A stretch of DNA of 64,000 bases from Halichoerus grypus (GCF_964656455.1 NC_135715.1:38698603-38762602); one strand, 5' to 3'; shown: positions 24,091-35,370, numbered from the stretch's first letter. Notes: generated by a model from the letters alone, not told the origin. Translations and numbers: made by a program.

Positions 24091-24103
24091 AGAATAAAAT
24101 AGA

Positions 24104-25799
24104 AAAGGGCAATTTGAGTCATGTTGTAGAACAACTCAGACTCAGCTGAGAACATTTACCACATCAGGCACTAAAGTTGGTTATGAGGCACTACAGTGAT
24201 AAGGATGCTAGACATAGGACTCTGTTTTTAAATGGTATTTTACCCAGATCTTTGGTGAGGCTCCCCCTGCCTCTTGGAGATCTGAGTGAACTTGCTCTGT
24301 CTCCCTAATTCCTTATATCCTGTGCATGTCTCAGTCTTTCCCCACAATTCGTAAATTCCCAAAGGCTGGCATTTCCATTGTCTGTTACATTTGTGCCTGC
24401 TATCTAGGCACAGACAATCTCACTTCACCTGATATATCCAGATATCTGATAGGATATCAGATCCAGCATCCTCACTTTTTCCATAAAAAAATCCATTTAC
24501 CATAAGCATTTTACATTTTAAGTAATTTTGCTGAAGATTTTGAGAGGCCATACCCTGAAGCTGCTTTCTCTTTACCCTCTCCCTCTCATTTCACTGGGAA
24601 TAATTTCTCTCCCTTCTCTGGAGCCCTGATACAAACTGACATCCATGCCTTTAAGGGGCTCCCCCACCACCTCCAGGAATTTGTTCATTTTCTTTAATTA
24701 TTAATGTTCAGTAAGATTTAGTCATAGCCTTTTCCTATCTCTGAAACTGTAGTGTAAAGTCAGCAGCCTTTGGAAGATCCTAGGATATACTTTAACATCT
24801 GCCATTCCATTTATGATACTCCACTGAAAGCATTAGATTTGTTTTAAAAGGGATGGCCTGGAGCAAGCTTAGGGCATAATTCTCTTGGGGCTAAAGAAAT
24901 GAGTGAGTTATTGCACTTTTATGTGCGTGTGCATGTATTGTGCACAAATACACACTTTCATACATGAAAATAACACAGTGACTACTTTTGAAAAGCACTA
25001 AGAATTCCATGTGGAATTGGCATTTTGGGTATCATTTTGATAGCCATACAAAATGTGACATGAATTTTAATTTCTTCTTTCTAGCCACTCTAGTAATGGA
25101 ATTTTGTTGTAAGATTATATTTCTTACTATTTTCTGATGCAATGGGTATTTTAAACTTCTCTTTTCAAAATGATATTGCTTTCTTCCATTTTTCCCCCTT
25201 TGAATGCAGCTTCAGAAATTGGCCCAATTTCTTCCTTGACCTTTGTGGGCATTTTTGGTCGCCTGCCTAATATCTGTGACTCCACTTCTCATTCCCAGTA
25301 GAACCCTGATTGTGTTTGGATTTCTTCCTTGGTTCCAACCCTCACTCCAGGGCTGGAACTTTGTTCAAATGAGGTAATACTATTAATATCATTCTTCTTT
25401 CCCTAGATTAGGAATGGCTTAGTCTAAACCAGTTTAAACTAATTTGATAAGAGAGTTGCAGTGGCCTGTTTAAAGTTTCTATGCATTTAAAACAGACTAT
25501 AGAAAGCTCACACAACTCTCCTACAGGACGTCAACAAAGTCACACATACATAATCATGATTGTTACACTGGGGGGCCATCCCATGGCTATCAGAGATAGC
25601 AAACTTATGATGAAGCAACTACTGACCGCAGAAGTATAAAGGAACTGGAAATTGATGGTGGTATTAAACTGCTAGATCAACTAATGCTGACACATGCTCT
25701 AACTTTGGATTCTTGTTAGAGGAGCCACTACTTTTCCATGTACTCTAAGACATTTATTCCCTCTTATTAAACCAGCCTAGACATTTTCCTGTTACTTGA
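24104..25799. other. No recognised gene; repeat-poor
   Basis: About 1.7 kb. Pyrimidine-rich parts (24,250-24,420, 24,560-24,680) could be degraded L2 but cannot be supported firmly. Confidence 0.35.
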
Positions 25800-26755
25800 A
25801 TCTATGTTTCCAGTGATTGCATATTTCTATCTCAATGTCCCATAGGCCCTGCAGTTACATCACATTATTTCCATTGTACTATTTCCTATATGTTTTATCC
25901 CTGTATTTGGTACTGCCATTCAGTTTGTCACAGAAAATAAATCTTAGATTTGTCCCTTCCTCTTCCCCCTCACTTCTCACATCCAACTGATCACTAAGTC
26001 TTATTGATTCAAACTTCTGGATATCTCTTAAATTCATACAGTCCTCTTATGCCTACTTCAACTGGCTTGCTTCAGTCCTTAATCATTCTTTATGTGGATT
26101 GCTGCAATAGATGCCAATCACTTTCTTGGCCTTCCATCTCTTCCCCCAGCAATCCAATCTCCAAAATTACTTCCAGGAAGAGCTTTCTAAAATACAAATT
26201 TGGCATGTCATTTTCTTGCATAAAATTTGTAAGCAGTTTCCTATCCCTTGAGGATAAAGTCCCAAGTCTTCTATTTAAGACATGTTATTTTTTCTTTTCC
26301 TTTTTGTGCACTTCCTAGCTTATTGCTGTATAAATTCCATCTTCCAACTATACTGAATTTTCCAAAATTCCCTAAATACAACTTTTTTTCTTGAAACTTG
26401 ATAGTTTTTCAAGTTCATCTCCTTCCATGTACTCCCTCTAATTTATAATATTTGTGTATGGCAAACTCTTTTTTATCCTCAGAGATTGTCAGGGATTAGC
26501 TTTTATGTAATTGCTACCCTAACACTCCTTAGGAAGCACTAGGTCTTTCTCTACAGGGTTCCTGCAATGTCCTTGCATGTCTCTATTAGACCACAACAAG
26601 GCAAATTCTAATTGCTTATTTTCTTTTCTATTTCTCTACTAAACCCTGAACTCTTGGAGCGAGGCACCATTTGTCATTGTATTTCTGATATTCTCATTGT
26701 GTCTGGCACATAGTAGACAAGCAATGTTTGTTTTCTAATGAATAGTGAGAAAAAG
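25800..26755 (+). mobile_element. L2 3' portion, ~0.95 kb
   Basis: Sense L2 in consensus order: 'ctggatatctcttaaattcat', 'gtggattgctgcaatagatgcc', 'ccaggaagagctttctaaaatacaaatttggcatgtc', 'gaggataaagtcccaagtc', 'taattgctaccctaacactcc', 'ctgaactcttggagcgaggcacc' and 'tgtctggcacatagtagacaagcaatg'. The 104-codon frame at 26004-26318 is part of this L2, not a host gene. Confidence 0.66.
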
Positions 26756-27189
26756 AATTGCTAATGTAAAGACTAAAGGCTATCTGTGTATGATGTCAGC
26801 CCAACTTGTTAAAAAGGAAAATTTCAGAGAATTAATTGTTCTTTTTTAGCTAACCTTGTAATAACACGTGACCAAGTTTATATTTATTTTGGTCATTTCA
26901 TTTTGTTTTTCACTTAGATACTTGAAGTTACTTTGTAGTTTTGTATTGTTTTTCTGCTCTGGAATGTATTCAGTAATAGGAGATAAGATGGATTTGTCTT
27001 ACATGAGAATTTAAGCCACTAATCAGGGAAACAACGGAAATCACATTTTTAACCAAAATTATTTATTAATTACATGATATTAAATGAATGTATATTCTGT
27101 CCAGCTTAGGGGTAGACTGTAGAACTTAGAGTAAACTCAGGAGATGATCTTCTATAGCTTATTGTGGGTGAAGATGTTGTAGTTATCAG
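26756..27189. other. No recognised feature
   Basis: Unique-looking AT-rich DNA. Confidence 0.35.
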
Positions 27190-27610
27190 GATAGGGTAGG
27201 TCATGTTGTAGTAAAACTAAACAAAACATCCCCATACCCCTACCCAGACCCCAAGATCTCAGAGGCTTAATGCCACAAAACCTCATTTCTCACTTGTGCT
27301 ACAAGCTCTGTGCATGGCAGAACACCTCCATTCCACACACTCACTCAGGGACCCAGGCTGACAGAATGTGCCCACCCTTAGGAACATTGGTCCTCCCTGA
27401 CGAGGGAGTCCAGGAGCAACTGGGACTCCAAGCCTCATTTTGGGAACAAAACAGACAGGAATTGTGCAAGGTTTTTCTTCCCCCCCGTCAAAACTCAGAA
27501 GTGAAACACTTCATTTTGATCACAGTTCTGTGGCAAGAACTAGTTAAATGGCCTTGTCTAATGCCAGGGGGCTGAAAACATATGGGAGCAAACAGCAACT
27601 GTGACTGTTA
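27190..27610. mobile_element. Ancient interspersed repeat, family unresolved
   Basis: Landmarks such as 'aggcttaatgccacaaaacc', 'cactcagggacccaggctga' and 'gcaagaactagttaaatggcc' are reminiscent of a common ancient mammalian interspersed repeat, but I could not place the family with certainty. A 101-codon frame (27270-27575) lies inside and is not credible as a gene. Confidence 0.45.
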
Positions 27611-27954
27611 GTGAGCATTTCATTCTACCACAGTCTTGTGATACCTCTTTCATAGATGGGGCTATAGTAATACAGTTTTGGAAAAGTTAGTGAAATTTGT
27701 GAGAAGGCAGGGAGAGAAAGGAAAGACCTTTTCCTTCTTTCTTTCCAGTAAGCAATACTGCTTTTCCTTTGAGACTCAAGTTCTTTCTCTCTCTCTCTCT
27801 CCTCACCCTCTTTATTTATCTATTTATTTATATTTGCATTGAATTGCATATAGAACATAAATGCAATATAAATAACATTTTAAAACTAATACATCATCCT
27901 ACTGTTTTCATCAGGATTTCTCATTCTAAGGTGCAGTACACAACTGTTTTTATT

Positions 27955-28197
27955 TTATTTTAATTTTTTAAATATTATATTTATTTATTTATTTATTTGA
28001 GAGAGAGAGTGAGTGAGTGCCTTGCATGAGCTGGGGGAGGAACAGAGCAGGTGGAGCAGCAGGGAGGGAGAGGGACAAGTAGACTCAGGGCTGATCACAA
28101 GCCCCAAGCAGGGCCTGGATCTCAGGACCCTGAGATCATGACCTGAGCTGAAACCAAGAGTCAGATGCTTGACCAACTGAACCACTGAGGCGCCCCC
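27955..28197 (-). mobile_element. CanSINE, older subfamily
   Basis: Antisense SINE: (TTTA)n, GAGAGAGAGAGTGAGTGAG, GGATCTCAGGACCCTGAGAT, 'gctgaaaccaagagtcagatg', then AACCACTGAGGCGCCCC. The flanks are only loosely duplicated (AACTGTTTTTA against AGCTGTGTTTTTA), fitting an older insertion. Confidence 0.94.
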
Positions 28198-28198
28198 C

Positions 28199-30503
28199 AG
28201 CTGTGTTTTTAAACATGAAGGGGAACATGTTGGCTGATAGCGTTGAGAAGTTTAGGCATAGCCTACACTTACTTCAGGCTCAGCTGTACCCTGTTGCTCT
28301 AATGAAGTGAGGACCTGGGTTCTTTTCATTTTCCATGTCTAGATCAACCCTCCTCCATTTGGGTTTTATTTCGAGGTAGGCTCTTGTCACTTAGTGTTCC
28401 CTGGACATCTCCACGCCCTACTTGCTCAGTAAACTTGGGATTAACATTAGAAGGATGACATTAGTTACTATAGGTAGTGTCTTAAAGAGGGCCCGGTACT
28501 TGGTAGACTTGCATGTGTGTTAGTTCTTATATCTTTGCCCACTGTTCCAGGAAAAGTCCTAAAAGAGGATTTCATTACCTTGGCTCATATGAAATGCTCA
28601 AGTCTTAACTAATTAGTGTGATTAGTAAATCAAATATTGTGAATGGCTGGTGTATCATTTGCCCAACCTTGGAGCAGGGAGGGATGTGTTGGTCAGCTGC
28701 ATCTGACATTTTTGAACTGATTGTTGGGGAGGGGGAATTCCTTGGAGAAGAAAAGGATCCTGGGAAGACAAAACAAACAAACAAAATGCCTACTGTGCTT
28801 ATTATCCAAATAAACATTAGCGTGTTCATTTGGAGTTGTCCATATGCATATATGAGGTGTATGACGAAGTCTCATCTTCTCTGAAAATACAGTATCTATC
28901 AATGTTTTTATACATTATTCAAAATTGTCAGTTATAATGTAGGGAAATATTTCAGAGCGAATAGAGGATACATAAATTTTTAAGTCCTGAAGAAGTAGAA
29001 ATTCTCCTTCTGAAATAAGAGTAAGTATTTTATGACTTTAGGAGTTAATTATTTAATGAAACTGTAACTTGTTTTATTTTTATAGATGAATTTTAATTGG
29101 TTCTTCAAAATACTAAGCTTTTACCAGGAAAATTTATTATATATTTCTTACCTCCAGCACTCCTCCGTGCCCCTGCTGTGTACTGCAATTTTTAACCTAG
29201 GTTAAAAATTTGATAAGCAACTGGTTATTGAAAAACATATTTCTAAGTTTTTAATGTAATCTAATGTTTATTTTTATAAATAAGTCATATTAATGTGATT
29301 ATTATTACCTAAGTGCTTTCTTTTCATGAAGAAGAGTAGATTATTTGACTAAGTGCTTTTAGTATTAGATTTATAATATCATCAGGAAATTGGATACAGT
29401 TTGGTTCAAATCTAATTAATTTAGATTTGGGTTTGTGTATGTTTGTTAAGGCAACTTGCTATATTATTTCTTTATCAGCATTTACATTAAAAAATTAACA
29501 CTTTAAACATACCAGATTGCATTTTCCTAAAATCCTGAACCTATGCCTGCACATTTAAATTACTATATTTATCTGCAATGATTATGTATATAATTATATA
29601 AGCACAATATATATTATATTCTCTCAGGTCTATGGTGATCTTAAAGTATCTCTGAAAAATGTTTGAAATATGTGACTTTTCATATTGTAATCAATGTTAC
29701 AGTATTTTTACTCTCAAAACCGTCCTCTTAAATTAAAATTTAATTTGTTTTGTAATATAAACCCCCAAATAATTTCTTAATACTGGCTAGCAATATGAAA
29801 GCCTATTTCCTTGGATTCTAGGTGAGTTCTTAATTTCAAGTGGAATTTCATGCAACTTACTTTAAAGTGTTTGTGATTTCCATTTCTGGTATAAAACAGC
29901 TGTTTTCATCATTTCCACATGAGCTGTTATTTATATCTTCACGTTAAGCTTCTAGGAATTTCTTTTCACTGGACTGTCTCACGACATATTCTAAAATTTG
30001 CTGTCTTCCTCCCAGCTCTCTCATTACTACCATCTTTCCATTTCTATTGCAATGATCTTTTCACTATTTTTATTACCAAAAAAATTGTTCTCTATGCCAA
30101 TATTCCAATATTCTTAGTGTTCAGAAAGACGTATCTCCATTGGCCAAAAATTAAGGCTTATGGGATTAAATGAGCTACTCCACATTCTCAAGTTGGTCTT
30201 CTTTATCAGAAGTTCCCATTACTTTCATCTTGCTGAGGTACTGAAATATATAGCAGTAATATACTTTCATTTATGAAATGGAACATTCCTGAACCACGAC
30301 CCATCTGAGAGTTTCCATCTCTCATTCCTGTGATCTGTGACAGTAAGCTTGGTACCAGAGAGGAACTTTCAGAGTAATTCTGTCATCTGAAAGCTACAAT
30401 ATGGTTCTCACAGGAAGAGCTCTCCTAGTATTAGTCAGATTTATACAACATAACAAGAATTGCATTGTGTACTCAACATAAACCTCAAAATTTCTTTAAG
30501 ATG
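28199..30503. other. No recognised gene; repeat-poor
   Basis: About 2.3 kb of AT-rich sequence without a repeat I can name. Frames near 28,605-28,900 on both strands are mutual shadows. Confidence 0.4.
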
Positions 30504-30512
30504 ATCCATGTA

Positions 30513-30606
30513 GTTATACGTGAACAATGAATCATGGAACACTACATCAAAAACTAATGATGTAATGTATGGTGATTAACATAACATAATAATAATAAAA
30601 AAAAAA
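30513..30606 (+). mobile_element. L1 3' tip, 94 bp, with target duplication
   Basis: Only the last ~94 bp of an L1 were inserted: 'gaacaatgaatcatggaacac', 'aaaactaatgatgtaatgtatgg', 'gattaacataac' and a poly-A tail. ATCCATGTA is duplicated at 30504-30512 and 30607-30615, which marks a genuine retroposition, not a leftover of a larger copy. Confidence 0.9.
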
Positions 30607-30615
30607 ATCCATGTA

Positions 30616-32562
30616 AATCCAGAATCAAGACCTCATAATTGTGTGTTTATCCTTTGGATCATAAGAGGTCACAAAGATGGCCATAGTCATAGTTAGCAAC
30701 AACAAGAAAATAACCCTTAAAAATAATACTTTTAGAATTGAAAATTTATAGTGGAATATTATATCTGTTTATAGAATACCTACAGTAAAACTGCAGAAAG
30801 TATAAGTATCCTGACACTCAGCGCTGAGAGTCTATATGAGAGTGAAGAAGCGAAGTCCAAAAAACTGCTTCTGTGCAAGCCAAGCAAGTAACATAATGTC
30901 ATGATTTAATGTTGATAAAGTGAGCATTTTTCTCCCAGTTCCGACACTACTTAATCTGGAATTTGAAAGAAGTTAAACAAAAATCCACAACTTCTCTTGA
31001 ATTGATTTAGACTTTTCCTCCCTGTGAAACAGCAATCAGGAAAAAGTGTAGGATTTTGTGGAAAGTTGAAGGGGATGTAATCAGGGACTGAGGGGTACTC
31101 TAAAGCTGCTTTTAAGTAAGTCTGTGGGGTAATCTGAAAACTAGATCCTCCCGCCTAGTGTCGGGTATATGCTAAGCCCCAGTTTTAATTTACAACCCAT
31201 AACATAGTTTCCTTGGCAGTGATTCATAAATCCCCATTTCAGCCGACGACTGCTGCATGATAATGGTGCTTTTTCTGGAGCAGCTTCTATCTCTGCTAAA
31301 CCTGCGTCTCAGGCCAGGAAGGCTTCCGCTCAGAGAATACCACCCAATGCCAGTCTTAACAAATGCATAGCCTTATTGAAAATGTGCTGGTGCCTCATAT
31401 TGTTATGCCGGTCCATGGCCATTAAAATTTTATCATATAAACCCTGCTGTCTGCACAGAAGAGGAATTGAAAATGTTGGCAAGAGATGACCACATATTTT
31501 ATCAGAATCTCCTAAAAGGGAAAACCAACATGTTTAGAGCGGGAAGGAACCAAAATAACATTGCCTTTAATTTAAATATAACAAAATGTCAAAACCCCTG
31601 AAATTGACATTTATCTACCACAGTTCATTTTCACATTTTCCTTGAATGTTTCAGTCTCCCAAAGTTCTGTGACAGTTTGATCCAGTTGCACATGATATGA
31701 TTTTCATATGTTTCTCTTGGGAAACTGATATTAATCAAAGGATGCCACTGAGACCCAAAGGCAGCATGCTATTGATTGCAGTGTTGACTTATCAAAGGGC
31801 TGAGAGATTAGTGGGTTTAGCGCTTTATGTAGGAAGAAAGATTTCAATGGCTGGAAACCTGATTTGGGGAATGTACTTTAGCTTATGAATGCAGATAAAA
31901 TATGGAACAGTGGGGACAAAACCAATCTCACAGTATCTACAACATTTCCATTAAATGCCCATGCATTCTGCTCCCCCACCCACCCATATCCCTCCATACA
32001 GTTGTGTCTGAATACATTTTGTTTATTGTGAGATGTGGCATTTCATGTTACTCATTTTTAGATTTAGAACAGACTGTAACTCTACTAAAATGCTCATGTG
32101 CTGTTCCAATTTTCATCAATGGTATGAGTAATCATTTTAAAAAGAGAAAATCTATCAGAGCTTTGAAAATATATAGGAGCTGTTCTTGTCATATTTTAAC
32201 ATTTTATTGTTTGTAATAGTTCTAATGATTAATGTCTAAGTTTTCAAGGTTAGAATCAGATTGTATTCAGATAACTTTTTAGCAGATGAGAAAATCAACC
32301 AAGGACAAATGTTGGATTATGTGCTAAACTGTTAAATATTTATATTATTTTGTGTATAGATAAGACAAGAGTTCCCATCATTGGTAAGCAATGTCTGGAT
32401 AGCGTTCTAGAAGTAATAATAGATTTGCTGTGATTTTTCATTTTCTCTTCAGCCTTTTGAGATTGTTGTGGAGTTTGATGGGGAGATTTCTTGATCCCAA
32501 GCAAAGTTAATTAATCTATGTTGACATTTACCTTAGGTGCCTATCATGTTCATTTTTGCTCT
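30616..32562. other. Repeat-free stretch, candidate conserved non-coding DNA
   Basis: Nearly 2 kb with no interspersed repeat. The piece 31,130-31,520 has balanced composition and homeodomain-like TAAT/ATTA cores ('ggccattaaaattttatcatataaacc'). Two identical ATCAAAGG octamers (TCF/LEF-like) lie at 31734-31741 and 31791-31798. Open frames of 63 and 104 codons (31697-31888, 31902-32216) lack exon signals. Absence of repeats is what I see; conservation is inference. Confidence 0.35.
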
Positions 32563-32578
32563 AACAAGTCAAAATTTA

Positions 32579-32607
32579 AAATAAATAAATAAATAAATAA
32601 ATAAATA
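32579..32607 (+). mobile_element. Tail-only (AAAT)n retroposon insertion
   Basis: A 29-bp AAATAAAT... run is bounded by perfect 16-bp direct repeats AACAAGTCAAAATTTA (32563-32578 and 32608-32623). The run resembles the AAATAAAT tail of CanSINEs or an L1 tail, so reverse transcription seems to have stopped before any body was copied. Confidence 0.75.
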
Positions 32608-32800
32608 AACAAGTCAAAATTTACTTTATATTTAATTTTAATATATAGTTTAAATTAATATATAGTTATATATTTATTTGAAGCAGTCTTTGTTTTTACT
32701 GAAGCCCAGTTTCTGAGTTTAGTTTTAAAAGGTACAAAAGGTAAGAGAAGATAAGGTTGTGATGAATAATTCCAAGTGTTTGCTTAAGAAATCGAAAACT

Positions 32801-32907
32801 GGGAAGGTATATACTATGGTGAGCACCGTGAAATGTGTAAGACTGATGAATCACAGACCTGTTCCCCTGCAACAAATAATAAATTATATGTTAATAAAAA
32901 AAATTAA
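32801..32907 (+). mobile_element. L1 3' tip, 107 bp, with target duplication
   Basis: Landmarks: 'ctatggtgagcaccgtgaaatgtgtaagactgatgaatcacag', 'caacaaataataaattatatg' and a poly-A tail. Duplicated flanks AAGAAATCGAAAACT (32786-32800) and AAGAAATGGAAAACT (32908-32922) differ at one base. Confidence 0.9.
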
Positions 32908-32923
32908 AAGAAATGGAAAACTC

Positions 32924-33984
32924 TGAACAATTCTATGAACATAATTCTGCCATCATGTAAATTCTGAGTAGATACAGTGGAAAAATTGAAGTGAGGATTA
33001 TATCCTATTGTATATAATGTATACACATATAAATGTTATATTTAGCACATTCATTTAATAATAAAGCTTGTTAAGATGTTTTGGTAAGGGATGTGTGCCT
33101 TCTACATGACTTGCATGGGTTGGAGAGTATATGCCTGCCTGCCACTGTATCCTGTGGCATACTCTGGGTGTGAAATCTATTTATGCAACAACAGAGCACG
33201 TTTTTCAGCTCGGATTTCATAATGCCATGAAGAAATTAAGAATTACTTGATAATAATTGAGTCTTCCTTCTTTTCTCTTTAAGCATTATGTAATATAGGT
33301 ATACATATATACATATATGAATATATACATATATGCTTGTGTACATATAGGTACACACAACCAACAGGCCATAATATTCAGGACCACTGCATTCATGATG
33401 TAACCATACAGTTCTTTTCAGTGGGAATGTAATACTATTCTAGGACTGACTAGCATAGTTAAACAAATTGACTGAACTTACAGCAATGAGTTATTCCTGA
33501 ACTTATGTTTATTAAATTATACTTCAAATAGTTAAAATAGTTCAAATGCTTCAGATAGTTTAAAATTTTTAACAGACTAAATTTTAAGAAGTGGAAGACC
33601 TTTCTAGCATAAAAATATAGACCTAAACAATGCCATGGTGTATTTTCAAAAAAACACAATTGTTTGCCATATTTGTTCCTTCAGAGTTGGTTCTATCATA
33701 TAGTTCCTTGTGCCCAGGGTGGCGTGGGTGGAACATAAGTCTGTATTTTACAGCGTGCATTGGTTTATGTTTTTGCTTCTTTTTCTTTAACTAAACACGC
33801 TAAAAGATCATCAGTAAAATCCCACTTCACTCATCATGAAGGCTTTGGTATAAATGTCATAGGCAGGATCAGTATATTGAGTATAAAGAATTGGTCTTAG
33901 GTTATTACATTCAAGTTCTATTGTTTATACTTCAAATAGTATGTAACACGTTTAAGATTATATCACTGTCCATTTTATTTATAC
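32924..33984. other. No recognised gene; one TA-rich microsatellite
   Basis: Contains a (TA/CATA)n tract at about 33,297-33,345 (ATACATATATACATATATGA and onward). Otherwise unique-looking. Confidence 0.5.
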
Positions 33985-33996
33985 AAATTAAAATAA

Positions 33997-34026
33997 GGGG
34001 CACCTGGGTGGCTCAGTAAAGCCTCT
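33997..34026 (+). mobile_element. CanSINE head, left piece of a split copy
   Basis: GGGGCACCTGGGTGGCTCAG starts an older-subfamily SINE that is interrupted after AAAGCCTCT (34018-34026) by the L1 palindrome. It resumes at 35225 with the same nonamer. Confidence 0.9.
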
Positions 34027-34539
34027 CTCTTCTTTTTTATTATGTTAGGTTAATCACTATACATTACATCATTAGTTTTTGATGTAGTGTTCCATGATTC
34101 ATTGTTTGCATATAACACACAGTGCTCCATTCAGTACATGCCCTCTGTAATACCCATCACCAGGCTAACCCATCCCCCCAACCCCCTCCCCTCTAGAACC
34201 GTCAGTTTGTTTCTCAGAGTCCATAGTCTCTCATGGTTCATCTCCCCCTCCGATTTCCCCCCATTCATTCTTCCCCTCCTGCTATCTTCTTCTTTTTTTT
34301 TTTTTAACATATAATGTATTATTTGTTTCAGAGGTACAGGTCTGTGATTCAACAGTCTTACACAATTCACAGCGCTCACCATAGCACATACCCTCCCCAA
34401 TGTCTGTCACCCAGCTACCCCATCCCTCCCACCCCCCAAGACTCCAGCAACCCTCAGTTTGTTTCCTGAGATTAAGAATTCCTCATATCAGTGAGGTCAT
34501 ATGATACATGTCTTTCTCTGATTGACTTATTTCGCTCAG
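34027..34539 (-). mobile_element. L1 3' end, left arm of an inverted repeat
   Basis: Antisense L1 3' UTR and final ORF2 bases, starting with the copied tail ('cttttttattatgttagg'). The internal A-rich tract appears as a T run at 34,296-34,306. It reads through 'gaggtacaggtctgtgattc' and 'ccctcagtttgtttcctgag' to end in 'cttatttcgctcag'. This arm is the reverse complement of most of the right arm (34,612 to about 35,130), with a 72-bp spacer between them. Confidence 0.92.
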
Positions 34540-35224
34540 GATTATGCAGCCATCAAAAGGAATGAGATCTTGCCATTTGCAACGACGTGGATGGAACTGG
34601 AGGGTATTATGCTGAGTGAAATAAGTCAAACAGAGAAAGACATGTATCATATGACCTCACTGATATGAGGAATTCTTAATCTCAGGAAACAAACTGAGGG
34701 TTGCTGGAATGGGGGGTAGGGTGGGAGGGATGGGGTGACTGGGTGATGGACACTGGGGAGGGTATGTGTTCTGGTAAGCGCTATGAACTGTGCAAGACTG
34801 TTGAATCTCAGATCTGTACCTCTGAAACAAATAATGCAATATATGTTAAGAAAGAAAAAAAGAAGAAGAATGTAGCAGGAGGGGAAGAATGAAGGGGGGG
34901 AAATCGGAGGGGGAGAAGAACCATGAGAGACAATGGACTCTGAAAAACAAACTGAGGGTTCTAGAGGGGAGGGGGTTGGGAGGATGGGTTAGCCTGGTGA
35001 TGGGTATTGAGGAGGGCACGTTCTGCATGGAGCACTGGGTGTTATGCACAAACAATGAATCATAGAACACTATATCTAAAACTAATGATGTAATGTATGG
35101 GGATTAACATAACAATAAAAAAATTAAAAAAAAAGAATTTTTAAAACTAATGATGTAATGTATGGGGATTAACATAACAATAAAAAATTAAAAAAAAAAA
35201 AAGGAATGAAATCTTGCCATTTGC
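34540..35224 (+). mobile_element. L1 3' end, right arm of the inverted repeat
   Basis: Sense L1 from ORF2 ('gattatgcagccatcaaaagg', 'tggatggaactggagggtat') through the 3' UTR to poly-A at about 35,190-35,202. The last 65 bp of the UTR are tandemly duplicated (35,078 and 35,143). After the poly-A comes a second scrap of ORF2, GGAATGAAATCTTGCCATTTGC (35,203-35,224), also present with one change at 34,559-34,580. It runs straight into the AAAGCCTCT duplication. The whole 34027-35224 block therefore has a single outer target duplication. Confidence 0.9.
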
Positions 35225-35365
35225 AAAGCCTCTGACTCTTGATTTAAGCTCAGTTCATGATCTCAGGGTTGTGAGATTGAGCTCCCTGTCAGACTCCGCG
35301 CCTGGGCATGGAGCCTGCTTAAGATTCTCCCTCTGCCCCTCCCCCAAAATTTTTAAATAAAACAC
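35225..35365 (+). mobile_element. CanSINE body, right piece of the split copy
   Basis: Continues the SINE of 33997: AAAGCCTCTGACTCTTGATT, 'gatctcagggttgtgagattgag', 'tgggcatggagcctgcttaag', 'cctctgcccctccccc' and a short tail. The TCTGACTCTTGATTT block assigns it to the older subfamily, so it predates the L1 palindrome. Confidence 0.9.
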
Positions 35366-35370
35366 CATCC

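Noticed and set aside
27270..27575. 101-codon plus-strand frame
   Set aside because: It falls in what looks like an ancient interspersed repeat and has no coding signature.
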